Assembly (NCBI GenBank): GCA_020724465.1
Contig: DYGX01000009.1
Location: 62,001-126,000, forward strand
From: Thermoflexus sp.
GTDB taxonomy: Bacteria > Chloroflexota > Anaerolineae > Aggregatilineales > Aggregatilineaceae
DNA: 64,000 bases
Direction: 5' to 3'
Below the pieces are notes generated by a model. The model saw only the letters and a program-made list of their open reading frames with translations. It ran no database searches and was not told the DNA's origin. This document shows, piece after piece, positions 9,100 to 17,304 of this stretch (its first letter is position 1; every line of letters begins with the position of its first letter). The position numbers and the translations under genes were made by a program.

Positions 9100-11013
9100 A
9101 TGACACTGATTCCACCAGGTGGCACGCGCCGGCGCCCAACCGAACAGGAAGCTATCTCGCTCGAACTGGTGAGCGGTCTGTTGATGCTCATAGGGTTTTT
9201 CGCGTTTGCTTACCTGTTCTACGCAATCGCCACCAACGCCGATATCAAGGAAGCCACACAGGGGCCTGAGGTTCCCGGGATTGGTCTGAACGTGACCCTG
9301 GTAGAGCCGGACGAGCCAGAGCCACCCTACTTTGAACTGCATCCTATCGCGGGGGGCACAGCCAGCACTACAGGCATCCGGGCGGGCGACCGGCTCGCCA
9401 AGATCGACGGCGAGGACGCCACACCCGAGACAATGACATTGGAGCAGGTGCGCGCGCGCCTCGCCGAAGCGGACGTTTCGCTGGCCGATGACGACTTCGA
9501 AATCACGCTGGAATTTCTGCGGCCATTGCCCGACGGCAGCCTGAGGGCGGAAACCCGCGTCGTGCCGAAGAACGTCCCGCCGACGACAACCATCGCCTAC
9601 CTCAAGAGCTTTGGGTTTGTCGTGCCATTGCTGCTCGTTCTGCTCGGCATCTTCCTGATCCGGCTTGGCACGCGGCTGCGCCAGTACGATGTGGTCGCGG
9701 CTCGCTGGGCGCTGGTCGCGCTGCTCTGGCTGATGATCGGGCTGGCTGTGGTAGCGCTGTGGTCCTTTTGGGTGAGCGGGAAGGGCGGCCTAGTTACCAA
9801 AGAGCCGTTCAACTATGGCAAAGCAGTGCGTGGCGCCGTGCCTGTTCTGATCGCCATTATCCCGCTGGCGATCGCGTACAAGTGGCTCGGAACGGTGATC
9901 GACGAACTGCTCGTCGGCGAGGAGTCACTCACCTCGCGCAACACGCGGTTCGCGTGGACGCTGCTGGTGCCGACTCTGGTCGTGCTGGCATTGGTCGCGG
10001 CGCGGCCCCTGGAGCAGACGTTCATCAAGAGCCTGACAGACGACCAGTTCGGCACCAACCGGCCAGCGCGCTTCGTCGGCCTGAGAAACTACGCCAACCT
10101 GATCAGCTTCAAGTTCGCGCTCATCGAGTGCCGCCTCGACGACAGCGGCGAGTGCGCGCGCACGCCGAACCAAAGCATCATCTGGGAACGATCGAAAGCC
10201 GAAGAAGAGGAAGCGGAGAAGCTGAGAAGCCTCACCAGTGCCGAGCGACGCAGATACGTGCGCTATCAGGAAGCGGCGACCTGGCGTCTGCCGAACAGCA
10301 CTAAAGGCATCCGCCTGCTGGGCAAAGACCCCACGTTTCTCAAGTCCGTGGGCAACACGCTTCGCTTTACCGTTTCCTCGGTCACTCTGGAGCTGGTGCT
10401 GGGGCTGCTCATCGCGCTGGTCGTTAACTCCGGTTTCCGCGGGCGCGGCCTGATGCGGGCGGCGATGCTGGTCCCCTGGGCGATCCCGACAGTCGTCTCA
10501 GCCGTGCTGTGGCAGGCGATGATGCGCCCGGACCAGACCGGCATCCTCAACAAGCTGCTGCTCGACCTGGGGCTGATCGCCGGCCCCAAGCAGTGGCTGG
10601 CGGCGACCGGCCCCTGGATGAACTCCATTGTGGCGATCGATGTCTGGAAGACGACGCCGTTTATGGCGTTGCTGCTGCTGGCCGGTCTGCAGGTGATCCC
10701 TAGCGACCTGTACGAAGCGGCGGCTGTCGATGGCGCGTCCAAGCTGCGGCAGTTTTTCTCGATCACCCTTCCTCTGCTGCGCCCCACCATCGCTGTCGCG
10801 CTGATCTTCCGCACGCTGGACGCGCTGCGCGCGTTCGATGTGTTCCAGGTGCTGCTCGATACAACGCGCCCGTCGATGGCTGCCTACAACTACAACACGC
10901 TGGTGCTGAACCGGATGGACGGGTACGCATCCACGGTTGGGGTGATGATCTTCATCCTGATCTTCATCTTCACGGTGCTGTACGTTCGATTTGTGAGGAT
11001 TGAACAAGAATGA
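9100..11013 (+). CDS. MalF-type sugar permease with extra N-terminal membrane and PDZ-like region
   Basis: A 637-residue protein, about twice the usual MalF/UgpA size. The C-terminal part (from about residue 285) is an ordinary permease: first helix WTLLVPTLVVLALVAARPLEQTF, then FVGLRNYANLI, a ~100-residue outside loop with a charged helix, and the EAA loop YEAAAVDGASKLRQFFSITLPLL near residue 538. The first 285 residues are unusual: a helix at about 23-43, a soluble PDZ-like stretch at about 76-157 containing GGTASTTGIRAGDRLAKIDGED (GxRxGDxxxxIDG signature), and three more helices at about 173-188, 203-225 and 246-265. ATG 9100 is preceded by AAGGGGG at good spacing. It overlaps the next permease by 4 bp. 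The PDZ assignment is from motif only. Confidence 0.85.
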   Translation: MTLIPPGGTRRRPTEQEAISLELVSGLLMLIGFFAFAYLFYAIATNADIKEATQGPEVPGIGLNVTLVEPDEPEPPYFELHPIAGGTASTTGIRAGDRLAKIDGEDATPETMTLEQVRARLAEADVSLADDDFEITLEFLRPLPDGSLRAETRVVPKNVPPTTTIAYLKSFGFVVPLLLVLLGIFLIRLGTRLRQYDVVAARWALVALLWLMIGLAVVALWSFWVSGKGGLVTKEPFNYGKAVRGAVPVLIAIIPLAIAYKWLGTVIDELLVGEESLTSRNTRFAWTLLVPTLVVLALVAARPLEQTFIKSLTDDQFGTNRPARFVGLRNYANLISFKFALIECRLDDSGECARTPNQSIIWERSKAEEEEAEKLRSLTSAERRRYVRYQEAATWRLPNSTKGIRLLGKDPTFLKSVGNTLRFTVSSVTLELVLGLLIALVVNSGFRGRGLMRAAMLVPWAIPTVVSAVLWQAMMRPDQTGILNKLLLDLGLIAGPKQWLAATGPWMNSIVAIDVWKTTPFMALLLLAGLQVIPSDLYEAAAVDGASKLRQFFSITLPLLRPTIAVALIFRTLDALRAFDVFQVLLDTTRPSMAAYNYNTLVLNRMDGYASTVGVMIFILIFIFTVLYVRFVRIEQE

Positions 11014-11870
11014 GCGGGCGACCAATTTCACGCAGAGAAGTCAGCCATCTGCTGACACGGGCGCTGTTCTGGCTGGTGATCATCCTCGTTGCGCTCTACA
11101 CCATGCTGCCGTTTGCCTATGCGATCAGCATCTCGTTTCGCACCAACGCCCAGGTCCTGGTCACCGCGCGCTACCTGCCGGAAGACCCGCAGCTCACCAA
11201 CTATCAGAACCTGCTGAGCGACAGAAACTTCATGCGAACCATGCTGAACTCGTCGGTCGTCGCGTCGGTGACGGTGTTGCTGGCACTCGTGGTGGGGTCG
11301 TTCGCCGCCTATGCCCTGGGGCGCGTACAGTTTCGCGGGCGGATGGTCGTGCTGTACCTGGTGCTGGCGATGACCATGTTCCCGCAGATTTCGATCCTGT
11401 CGGGGTTATTCGCCATCGTCAACGATCTGGGCATCTACGGCTCGACGGCGGCCCTGATGTTCACCTATCCGATTTTTACGCTGCCGTTCACGGTGTGGGT
11501 GCTGACGTCGTTCTTCCAGGGATTGCCTCCGGAAATCGAGCAGGCGGCGCTGGTCGACGGCGCCACCCCGTTTCAGACCTTCTGGCGGATTCTCGTGCCG
11601 CTGACCGCCCCCGCGCTGGTCACAACCGGGCTGCTGGCGTTCATCGCAGCCTGGAACGAATACCTGTTCGCGCTCACGTTCACGCTGGTGAACAAGAGCG
11701 CCCAGACCGTGCCGGTTGCCATCGCCAACTTTGCCGGGTATAGCTATGAGGTCCCGGTTGCGGATCGAGTCGCGGGCGCGGTGGTGGTGACAGTCCCGGT
11801 GCTAGTGCTGGTGCTCATCTTCCAGCGCCGCATCATCGAGGGGCTGACGGCCGGGGCGGTCAAGGGATAG
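11010..11870 (+). CDS. MalG-type sugar permease
   Basis: A 286-residue inner-membrane permease of normal length with six predicted helices. The EAA loop is EIEQAALVDGATPFQTFWRILVPL, and the family's start (FAYAISISFRTNAQVL) and end (FQRRIIEGLTAGAVKG) are intact. Its ATG overlaps the stop of the preceding permease (ATGA), indicating translational coupling and a heterodimeric channel with it. Confidence 0.92.
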   Translation: MSGRPISRREVSHLLTRALFWLVIILVALYTMLPFAYAISISFRTNAQVLVTARYLPEDPQLTNYQNLLSDRNFMRTMLNSSVVASVTVLLALVVGSFAAYALGRVQFRGRMVVLYLVLAMTMFPQISILSGLFAIVNDLGIYGSTAALMFTYPIFTLPFTVWVLTSFFQGLPPEIEQAALVDGATPFQTFWRILVPLTAPALVTTGLLAFIAAWNEYLFALTFTLVNKSAQTVPVAIANFAGYSYEVPVADRVAGAVVVTVPVLVLVLIFQRRIIEGLTAGAVKG

Positions 11871-11898
11871 CTCCACCCAGCGGCACCGATCGTGAAAG

Positions 11899-11924
11899 CC
11901 GGGCCGGTCTGTTGATCGGCCCGG
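11899..11924 (+). terminator. Terminator of the first sugar ABC operon
   Basis: A perfect 8-bp GC-rich stem (CCGGGCCG / CGGCCCGG) with a 10-nt loop lies 28 bp after the last permease and is followed by ATGGTTTG. The T-run is poor, so termination may be partial. Confidence 0.5.
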
Positions 11925-11973
11925 ATGGTTTGTCTGCCGCCCGCGGACCATGCCCCTGCTGATAGCCCTGCCC

Positions 11974-13146
11974 TCACCAGCCGCCGTGCACCGCGTCGAA
12001 ATAGGGCGTGCGCTGCTGCTCAACCGCCGTCGCCGCATAGAGGTACAGCGCCGCAGACCACGTCTGCCAGTCCTGTCCCATCGGACGCCGGTCCTGGGCG
12101 CGCAGCCACTCGTTGAAGCCAAACGCGACATCTGCCTCGCGCCTCAGGCGGACCAGCTCGGTCAGTGCGTGCAACTTGTGAGCCGCCAGGCGAGGTTTGC
12201 CCGCTGCCACCAGCGCCGCCACGTACAGCCCGCACAGCACCGGCCAGATCCCCCCGTTGTGATACTCGCCGGGCTGGTTGAACCGCTCGTAGCGCGGGTA
12301 CCAATCCGGATCGGTCGGCTGGATGTACGGGAACAGGCTGGGCGGGAGATCACCTGCCAGCTCGCCGCGCGCGCGCAGCGCCCGGCACTGCGCTTCGATC
12401 CAGGTGATCAGGCGGCGGGCGTGGCTGGACGACGCGATCCCCGTCAGAATCGCCAGGCTGTTGCCCATCAGGTCGAAGCGCAGGCTTGAGTGCACCTTAA
12501 ACGACCACAGCGCATAACACGGCCGGCCAGGGATGGCCAACCCTTCCAGCACGTGCGGTGGCTTGACCCCGCTCGTGATCACCGGTCGGTTGATGCGGCG
12601 GCGCAGCGCGTCCGCCTCGGCGTGCAACCCGTAGAGGCGCAGATAGGCGTACACCAGCGTGTTGACATACAGGCCGTAGCCGAGCACCCACTGCTCGTCG
12701 CGCCAATCGGTCGTCGGCTGTTGCTGCACCATTCCCCGATCGTCCGGGCTTTGATAGCGCATCCAGACCAGCGCCCGCTCGGCGGCGTCGTGCAGAAAGT
12801 GCGGCTGCCCGGCGGCCTGGCGATACCAGGCCAGCCCGATCAAGAACAGCGGGGTCGTGTCACTGGAGCCGAGATCATCGGGATTGTGCGCCAGACCCGG
12901 AATCTGCCCATGGGCGGACTGATTTGAGGCCAGGGCTTCGAGCGTCCGGCGCAGCGCGTCACGCAGGTCCGGATCGCCGCTGACAAGGAAGCCTGGCGCC
13001 GACAGCATCAGATCGCGCGTGTAAGGTTCCGGATAGCCCCAGGCTGCCGCGCGCGGCAGCCCGTGGTACGGCCCGCGTGCGTTGTGCTGCAGCACGCGCA
13101 GCGCCGCTGCTTTGGCTGCTTCGAGATCGGAGCCGGGTTGTGGCAC
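11974..13146 (-). CDS. GH100-like neutral/alkaline invertase
   Basis: A 390-residue (alpha/alpha)6-barrel glycosidase resembling bacterial alkaline/neutral invertases (sucrose to glucose plus fructose) and related amylo-alpha-1,6-glucosidases. Visible family blocks are YTRDLMLSAPGFL (Asp45 lies where the catalytic acid of this family is expected), EYHNGGIWPVLCGLYVAAL and GFNEWLRAQ...QDWQTWSAALYLYA. No signal peptide is present, so it is cytosolic. The start is a GTG. It is convergent with the sugar ABC operon, from which a hairpin separates it. Substrate specificity is inferred. Confidence 0.78.
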   Translation of the reverse strand: MPQPGSDLEAAKAAALRVLQHNARGPYHGLPRAAAWGYPEPYTRDLMLSAPGFLVSGDPDLRDALRRTLEALASNQSAHGQIPGLAHNPDDLGSSDTTPLFLIGLAWYRQAAGQPHFLHDAAERALVWMRYQSPDDRGMVQQQPTTDWRDEQWVLGYGLYVNTLVYAYLRLYGLHAEADALRRRINRPVITSGVKPPHVLEGLAIPGRPCYALWSFKVHSSLRFDLMGNSLAILTGIASSSHARRLITWIEAQCRALRARGELAGDLPPSLFPYIQPTDPDWYPRYERFNQPGEYHNGGIWPVLCGLYVAALVAAGKPRLAAHKLHALTELVRLRREADVAFGFNEWLRAQDRRPMGQDWQTWSAALYLYAATAVEQQRTPYFDAVHGGW

Positions 13147-13322
13147 GGCGAGAGCCTTTCTGCCGCCGCCAGTCTGCGAGCGCGCCCGCGCCGACGGCAG
13201 CTCCAGCGCGACCCTGGCCGCTGATGATAGCGCGCCACCGGCGGCCCATCAACGCTCTGCAGGCGGCCGCTTCCTTCGCCATCGAGCGCTGAGCGCTTGA
13301 TCGCCGGCGCCCTCTCACAACA

Positions 13323-13351
13323 ACAAACTCCGGCCCGGTGCCGGAGTTTGT
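13323..13351 (-). terminator. Strong hairpin terminator downstream of the secreted hypothetical gene
   Basis: A perfect 12-bp stem (ACAAACTCCGGC / GCCGGAGTTTGT) with a 5-nt loop lies about 80 bp after the stop of the minus-strand gene 13430-14398. It is symmetric and could work on both strands. On the minus strand it is followed by TGTTGTTGTG. Confidence 0.65.
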
Positions 13352-13429
13352 GTTGAGTGCGCCGCTGGAGATTGTCAATCTCTCCCGCAGCGGCGCGCGC
13401 TTTGGTGTCGGTGTTGCCCGCCGCGAGGG

Positions 13430-14398
13430 CTACTGCTCGACGGCTGTGTACTGCTCGCCGTCCCACTCGAAGAGCACTTCGGGGGTGCGGCCGCAGTGCA
13501 ACGGAGAGCCTTCTTCGCCACCGTTGCTCGGGACGAAGACGCTCCCATCCTCGCGGATCTCCCAGTCCAGCGCCTGACCGGGATAGCACCAGTCGTCGAA
13601 CGCGACGCGCAGCTCGACCGACGGGAAGCGCCCTTCCCAGGACAGGATGTTGAGTTCTTTAGCATCGCCGGTGCCGGTCGGCGCATAGAGGGTGATGGCG
13701 GTCAGCGGGCCGGCATCCCCCTCAACCTCGATCACCTCGACCTCAGGCGCGGGCAGATAGACCAACGCCTGATGCGCTTCCTCGACGCTCAGCGTGCTGT
13801 CTTCCAGCATGGCAAACGACACATGATCGCCGCTCTCGTCGGTCACAAACGCAGACACCGGCGCGATGACCTGGCCCTGCCAGCCGTCTTCTCCGTAGAA
13901 GAACGCGATGCTCAGGCCGCCCCGAAGCTGATAGACGGTCCGATCCGAGAAATACGGCACCTGCGTGTGCAGGATCAGCTCGTCCGCCCCGTCCCCGTTC
14001 AGGTCCATGAAGGCGACCTGCGGCACAAAATCGGTGCTGAGCGGCACGGAGCCGAAGTCGCCGCCGACCTCGACACTCGACACCGGCGGCTCGATCAGGC
14101 TTAGCGCGGCCAACCGCTCGACGACGTCCGCCTGCTCAGCAAGCGGCAGGTCCGGATCGGTGCAGTTGTTGAGGTAGAACTCGCTTGAGCCGACCACACG
14201 CCGCACGATATTCTCCCAATCTGTGCTGTCCCACTCAATCACGCCGGCCTCGATCTCGCTCAGCGCGCGCTCGAAGACACCGGCCGTGAAGTCCCGCGCG
14301 TCGTCGAACGCGGTCGCACAACCGTCCTCTTGCGCGCTGGCAGCCGGAACCATCATCAGGCTCGTCAGGATGGCAAGACGCCAAACGAATCGCCTCAT
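13430..14398 (-). CDS. Secreted hypothetical protein with FG-GAP-like stretch
   Basis: A 322-residue protein with an N-terminal signal peptide (MRRFVWRLAILTSLMMVPAASAQ). The start at 14398 is preferred over a longer frame because AGGAAC precedes it and the signal begins there. The segment VAFMDLNGDGADELILHTQ is an EF-hand-like/FG-GAP calcium-loop pattern often seen in surface proteins. Six or so cysteines suggest disulfides. It lies alone between two terminator-like hairpins. Function is unknown; binding or sensing outside the cell is the most that can be said. Confidence 0.7.
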   Translation of the reverse strand: MRRFVWRLAILTSLMMVPAASAQEDGCATAFDDARDFTAGVFERALSEIEAGVIEWDSTDWENIVRRVVGSSEFYLNNCTDPDLPLAEQADVVERLAALSLIEPPVSSVEVGGDFGSVPLSTDFVPQVAFMDLNGDGADELILHTQVPYFSDRTVYQLRGGLSIAFFYGEDGWQGQVIAPVSAFVTDESGDHVSFAMLEDSTLSVEEAHQALVYLPAPEVEVIEVEGDAGPLTAITLYAPTGTGDAKELNILSWEGRFPSVELRVAFDDWCYPGQALDWEIREDGSVFVPSNGGEEGSPLHCGRTPEVLFEWDGEQYTAVEQ

Positions 14399-14582
14399 AT
14401 CCCGTTCCTCCCTGAGTTCACCGCACAGGCGATTTCGACACATCAACCAAAGGCAGGGCGACGCGTCCGCTCGCCTCTGCCTCTCTTCCCAGATTACTCG
14501 TGCCTTGCCAGAAAGCATCAGACTAAAGACGGATTTTTTCGATCCCGACACACCGGGCGCTACAGCCGGATCCCAAACAGCG

Positions 14583-14606
14583 AGAGGGGGCGGCTGCGCC
14601 CCCTCT
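14583..14606 (-). terminator. Hairpin after the second sugar ABC operon
   Basis: A perfect 9-bp stem (AGAGGGGGC / GCCCCCTCT) with a 6-nt loop lies 40 bp beyond the stop of the last permease. On the minus strand it is followed by CGCTGTTTGG, a weak T-tract. It probably ends the operon read from about 20 kb. Confidence 0.55.
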
Positions 14607-14646
14607 GCATCGCCCGGCCCGGGCCAGACTACCCTAGAGGATCGGG

Positions 14647-16224
14647 TTACTTTTCCACCCCGGTCAGGATCACGCCACGCATGAACACACGCTGCGCCAG
14701 GAAGAACAGCACCACCGGGATCACCAGGCCCATCAGCGCGGTCGCCTGGATCAGGTGCGGCTGCTGGTCGAAGACGAAGTTGAAGATCTGGATGCCCACC
14801 GACAAGGGGGCGATCTTCGGATTGCTCAAGGTGTAGATCAGGGGTTCAAAGTAGTCGTTCCAGGCAAAGACGAAGTGGAACAGACTCACCGCGACGATCG
14901 CCGGCCACGCCTGCGGGATGATCACCGAGCGCAGGATGCGGAACGGCCCTGCGCCGTCAATCATCGCCGCCTCGTCCAGCTCGATCGGCAGCGTGCTGAA
15001 ATACTGGCGCAAGAGCAGGACGTTGTAGGCGTTCGCGAAGAAGTGCGGCACGATCAGCGGCAGCCAAGTTCCCGTCCAGCCCAGCACCTGCGAAAACACG
15101 AAGTAGGTGGGGACCAGGGTCACCTGCTTGGGCAGGATGATAGTCGAGATCAGGATCATGAACAGCACGTTCTTGTACGGGATCGGGAAGCGCGTAAACG
15201 CATAGGCGACCAGCGTGCAGGAAATGACCGTGCCGATCATGCCCAGAATCGCGATCATCAGCGTGTTGAAGAGCAGCCGCGGGAAGCCCACTTCGCGCCA
15301 GGCATAGGAGAAGTTCTCCCACTGCGGATCAAACCGCTTCACCGGCTTGGCGGTGGGCTGTTGCTGATTGGCAAACGGCTGCTCGGACCAGGCCAGAATA
15401 CCCGCATCCAGATTCTCCGGGTCGATAAAGTAGGTTTCCGTCTGGCCGGGCACGCCCTGCCGCACCATCGCCCAGCGCTGCGTTCCGCCATCCGGCGCGG
15501 GCACCTCATAGAGCGGATATTCCGCGCCGGGCTGCAGAACCACCTCGGGAATTGTCTTGCCCCGGTAGGTATAGAGCACTTCTTTTTCAAGCGCCGTCGC
15601 CTCGGCGAGATCGCCCTGCCAGGTCACAATCCCGGACTCGGGGGCGGCGGGGTCGAGGAAGTAATGCGTGTCCCCTTCAGACTTGAACAGCGCCAGCCGT
15701 TTCACGCCCCCGTCAAGCGGGATGTCATACAGCGGGTACGGTGTGCCGCGCACCACCCCTTCTTCCCGGTAGCCCGTTCCCACATACATGAATGTCTCCG
15801 GCTCGGTCAGCGGCTCGATGGTCGCCGGGTCGCCCGTCCACTCGATGACGCCTCCGGCCACGTTCGCCGGATCCAGAAAGACGACCATATCATCCAGGGT
15901 GGCGATCAGCGCCCATTCCCGCCAGATGCCCTGCTCGTCCGGAACGCGGTAAAGCGGGTAGCGGCTCCCAGTACGCACGCTCCACTCGGGATATTCCTCG
16001 CCATCATAGCGGTACATCACCGGCGACATCGGCAAGATGCTCTTCTCGGTGATCTGGGGCTTGTTCTTGATAGCGGTCGTCGCCATGTACCCGAATGGGG
16101 ACAGATAGGCGATCAGGAGCATAATCGTAAACATCAGCAGGAGCGCGCTGAGGCCAAGATTCCGGTAGCGGGCGACGATCTGCTTGCTGCCCCAGAGTTT
16201 GCGTTTGTGCGTGGAATCAGCCAT
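14647..16224 (-). CDS. MalG-type sugar permease with a threefold-repeated extracytoplasmic insertion
   Basis: A 525-residue permease against about 280 for normal MalG. Helix 1 (about 25-45) and the rest of the channel (from about 315; EAA loop ELDEAAMIDGAGPFRILRSVIIP) are conventional. Between them lies about 240 extra residues containing three related units, at about 71-129, 147-202 and 218-279. Each carries YPLYxVP, then a hydrophobic strand, a (F/Y)(L/I)DP turn and ends G(V/I)xxW. In MalG topology this is the first loop on the outer face, so the insertion should face the binding protein. It lies 5 bp after the partner permease gene. Confidence 0.9.
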   Translation of the reverse strand: MADSTHKRKLWGSKQIVARYRNLGLSALLLMFTIMLLIAYLSPFGYMATTAIKNKPQITEKSILPMSPVMYRYDGEEYPEWSVRTGSRYPLYRVPDEQGIWREWALIATLDDMVVFLDPANVAGGVIEWTGDPATIEPLTEPETFMYVGTGYREEGVVRGTPYPLYDIPLDGGVKRLALFKSEGDTHYFLDPAAPESGIVTWQGDLAEATALEKEVLYTYRGKTIPEVVLQPGAEYPLYEVPAPDGGTQRWAMVRQGVPGQTETYFIDPENLDAGILAWSEQPFANQQQPTAKPVKRFDPQWENFSYAWREVGFPRLLFNTLMIAILGMIGTVISCTLVAYAFTRFPIPYKNVLFMILISTIILPKQVTLVPTYFVFSQVLGWTGTWLPLIVPHFFANAYNVLLLRQYFSTLPIELDEAAMIDGAGPFRILRSVIIPQAWPAIVAVSLFHFVFAWNDYFEPLIYTLSNPKIAPLSVGIQIFNFVFDQQPHLIQATALMGLVIPVVLFFLAQRVFMRGVILTGVEK

Positions 16225-16229
16225 GCGGT

Positions 16230-17192
16230 TTAGTCATCCCCTCCGGCGTAATACACCCACTTTCGCGCCGTCACGAACAGGATGATGGTCGTGATCAGGG
16301 CGATCACGAACAACAGCCACGCCAGCGTGGCACCATAGCCCATCCGGTCATATTGGATCGCCACGCGGTAAAAATAGATGTTGTAGAACAGCGTAATATC
16401 GTTGGGCCCACCCGTTCCTCGAGAAATGATGTAGGGAACATCAAAATAGCGAAACAGCCCGATCGTCGACAGGATGAGGTTGTAGAAAATCATCGGCGTG
16501 ATGAGGGGCAGCGTGATGCGGCGGAAAACCGTCACCGGACCGGCACCGTCCACCCGTGCGGCCTCGTACAGCTCGGTGGGAACGGTCTGCATACTGGCGA
16601 GCAGGGTGAGCATGGCGTTCCCAGTTCCCCAGATCCCGATCATCAGCAGCGCAGGATAGATCCAGGTCGAGCTGTACAACCAGTTCGGGCCGGAAATCCC
16701 CAACAGGCCCAGGAAGCGATTCAGCCAGCCGGACTGGGCATTGAGGAAGCCGTTGAAAATGTACGTGACGGAAATGATCGGCACGACATAGGGCATGTAA
16801 AACAGCGTGCGAAACAGCCGCCTCCCCCACAACTGCTTCGAGTTGAGCAGCGTCGCCAGCCCCAGCGGGATCAGGATCGAGATGGGCAGGGCAAGCACCA
16901 TATACGACAGAGTGACCTTCAGCGACTTGCCAACATAGACGTCCTTCAGCAACGTCCGGTAGTTGTTGAGGCCCACGAACGACACTTCATCCGGCTTGGT
17001 CAACTGCAGGTCGGTAAAGGTGAAGGCAAAGGACGCGATCATCGGAAAGAAGTAGAAAGCGAGGAAGCCGAACACCCACGGCGCCAGAAAAACCCATCCC
17101 CACAGGGTACGGCTCTGCTGCAATGTCAGCCGGCCAAAGATCGTCCGGCCTGTGGGTGCCGTCATACTCTGCGTTTGGTCAGCAACAGACAT
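16230..17192 (-). CDS. MalF-type sugar permease
   Basis: A 320-residue six-helix permease of normal size. The first helix is in WGWVFLAPWVFGFLAFYFFPMIASF, followed by FVGLNNYRTLL, and the EAA loop is LYEAARVDGAGPVTVFRRITLPLI. It follows the binding-protein gene by 112 bp and precedes the MalG-type partner by 5 bp. It should form the heterodimeric channel with the insertion-bearing permease. No ATPase is in the operon. Confidence 0.92.
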   Translation of the reverse strand: MSVADQTQSMTAPTGRTIFGRLTLQQSRTLWGWVFLAPWVFGFLAFYFFPMIASFAFTFTDLQLTKPDEVSFVGLNNYRTLLKDVYVGKSLKVTLSYMVLALPISILIPLGLATLLNSKQLWGRRLFRTLFYMPYVVPIISVTYIFNGFLNAQSGWLNRFLGLLGISGPNWLYSSTWIYPALLMIGIWGTGNAMLTLLASMQTVPTELYEAARVDGAGPVTVFRRITLPLITPMIFYNLILSTIGLFRYFDVPYIISRGTGGPNDITLFYNIYFYRVAIQYDRMGYGATLAWLLFVIALITTIILFVTARKWVYYAGGDD

Positions 17193-17304
17193 AATTCACC
17201 ATCTTTCCTCCAACACCGCCAGCCGCCTGTGCTTGGGATGCGGGTGGCGACCGCTTCGGATCGCCACCCGTGCGCCAGTTCGGAAAGAACTAATCCCGAT
17301 AGCT

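Noticed and set aside
14755-16233. A 492-codon plus-strand open frame
   Set aside because: It is the complement of the permease with the threefold insertion; its product has no membrane or domain pattern.
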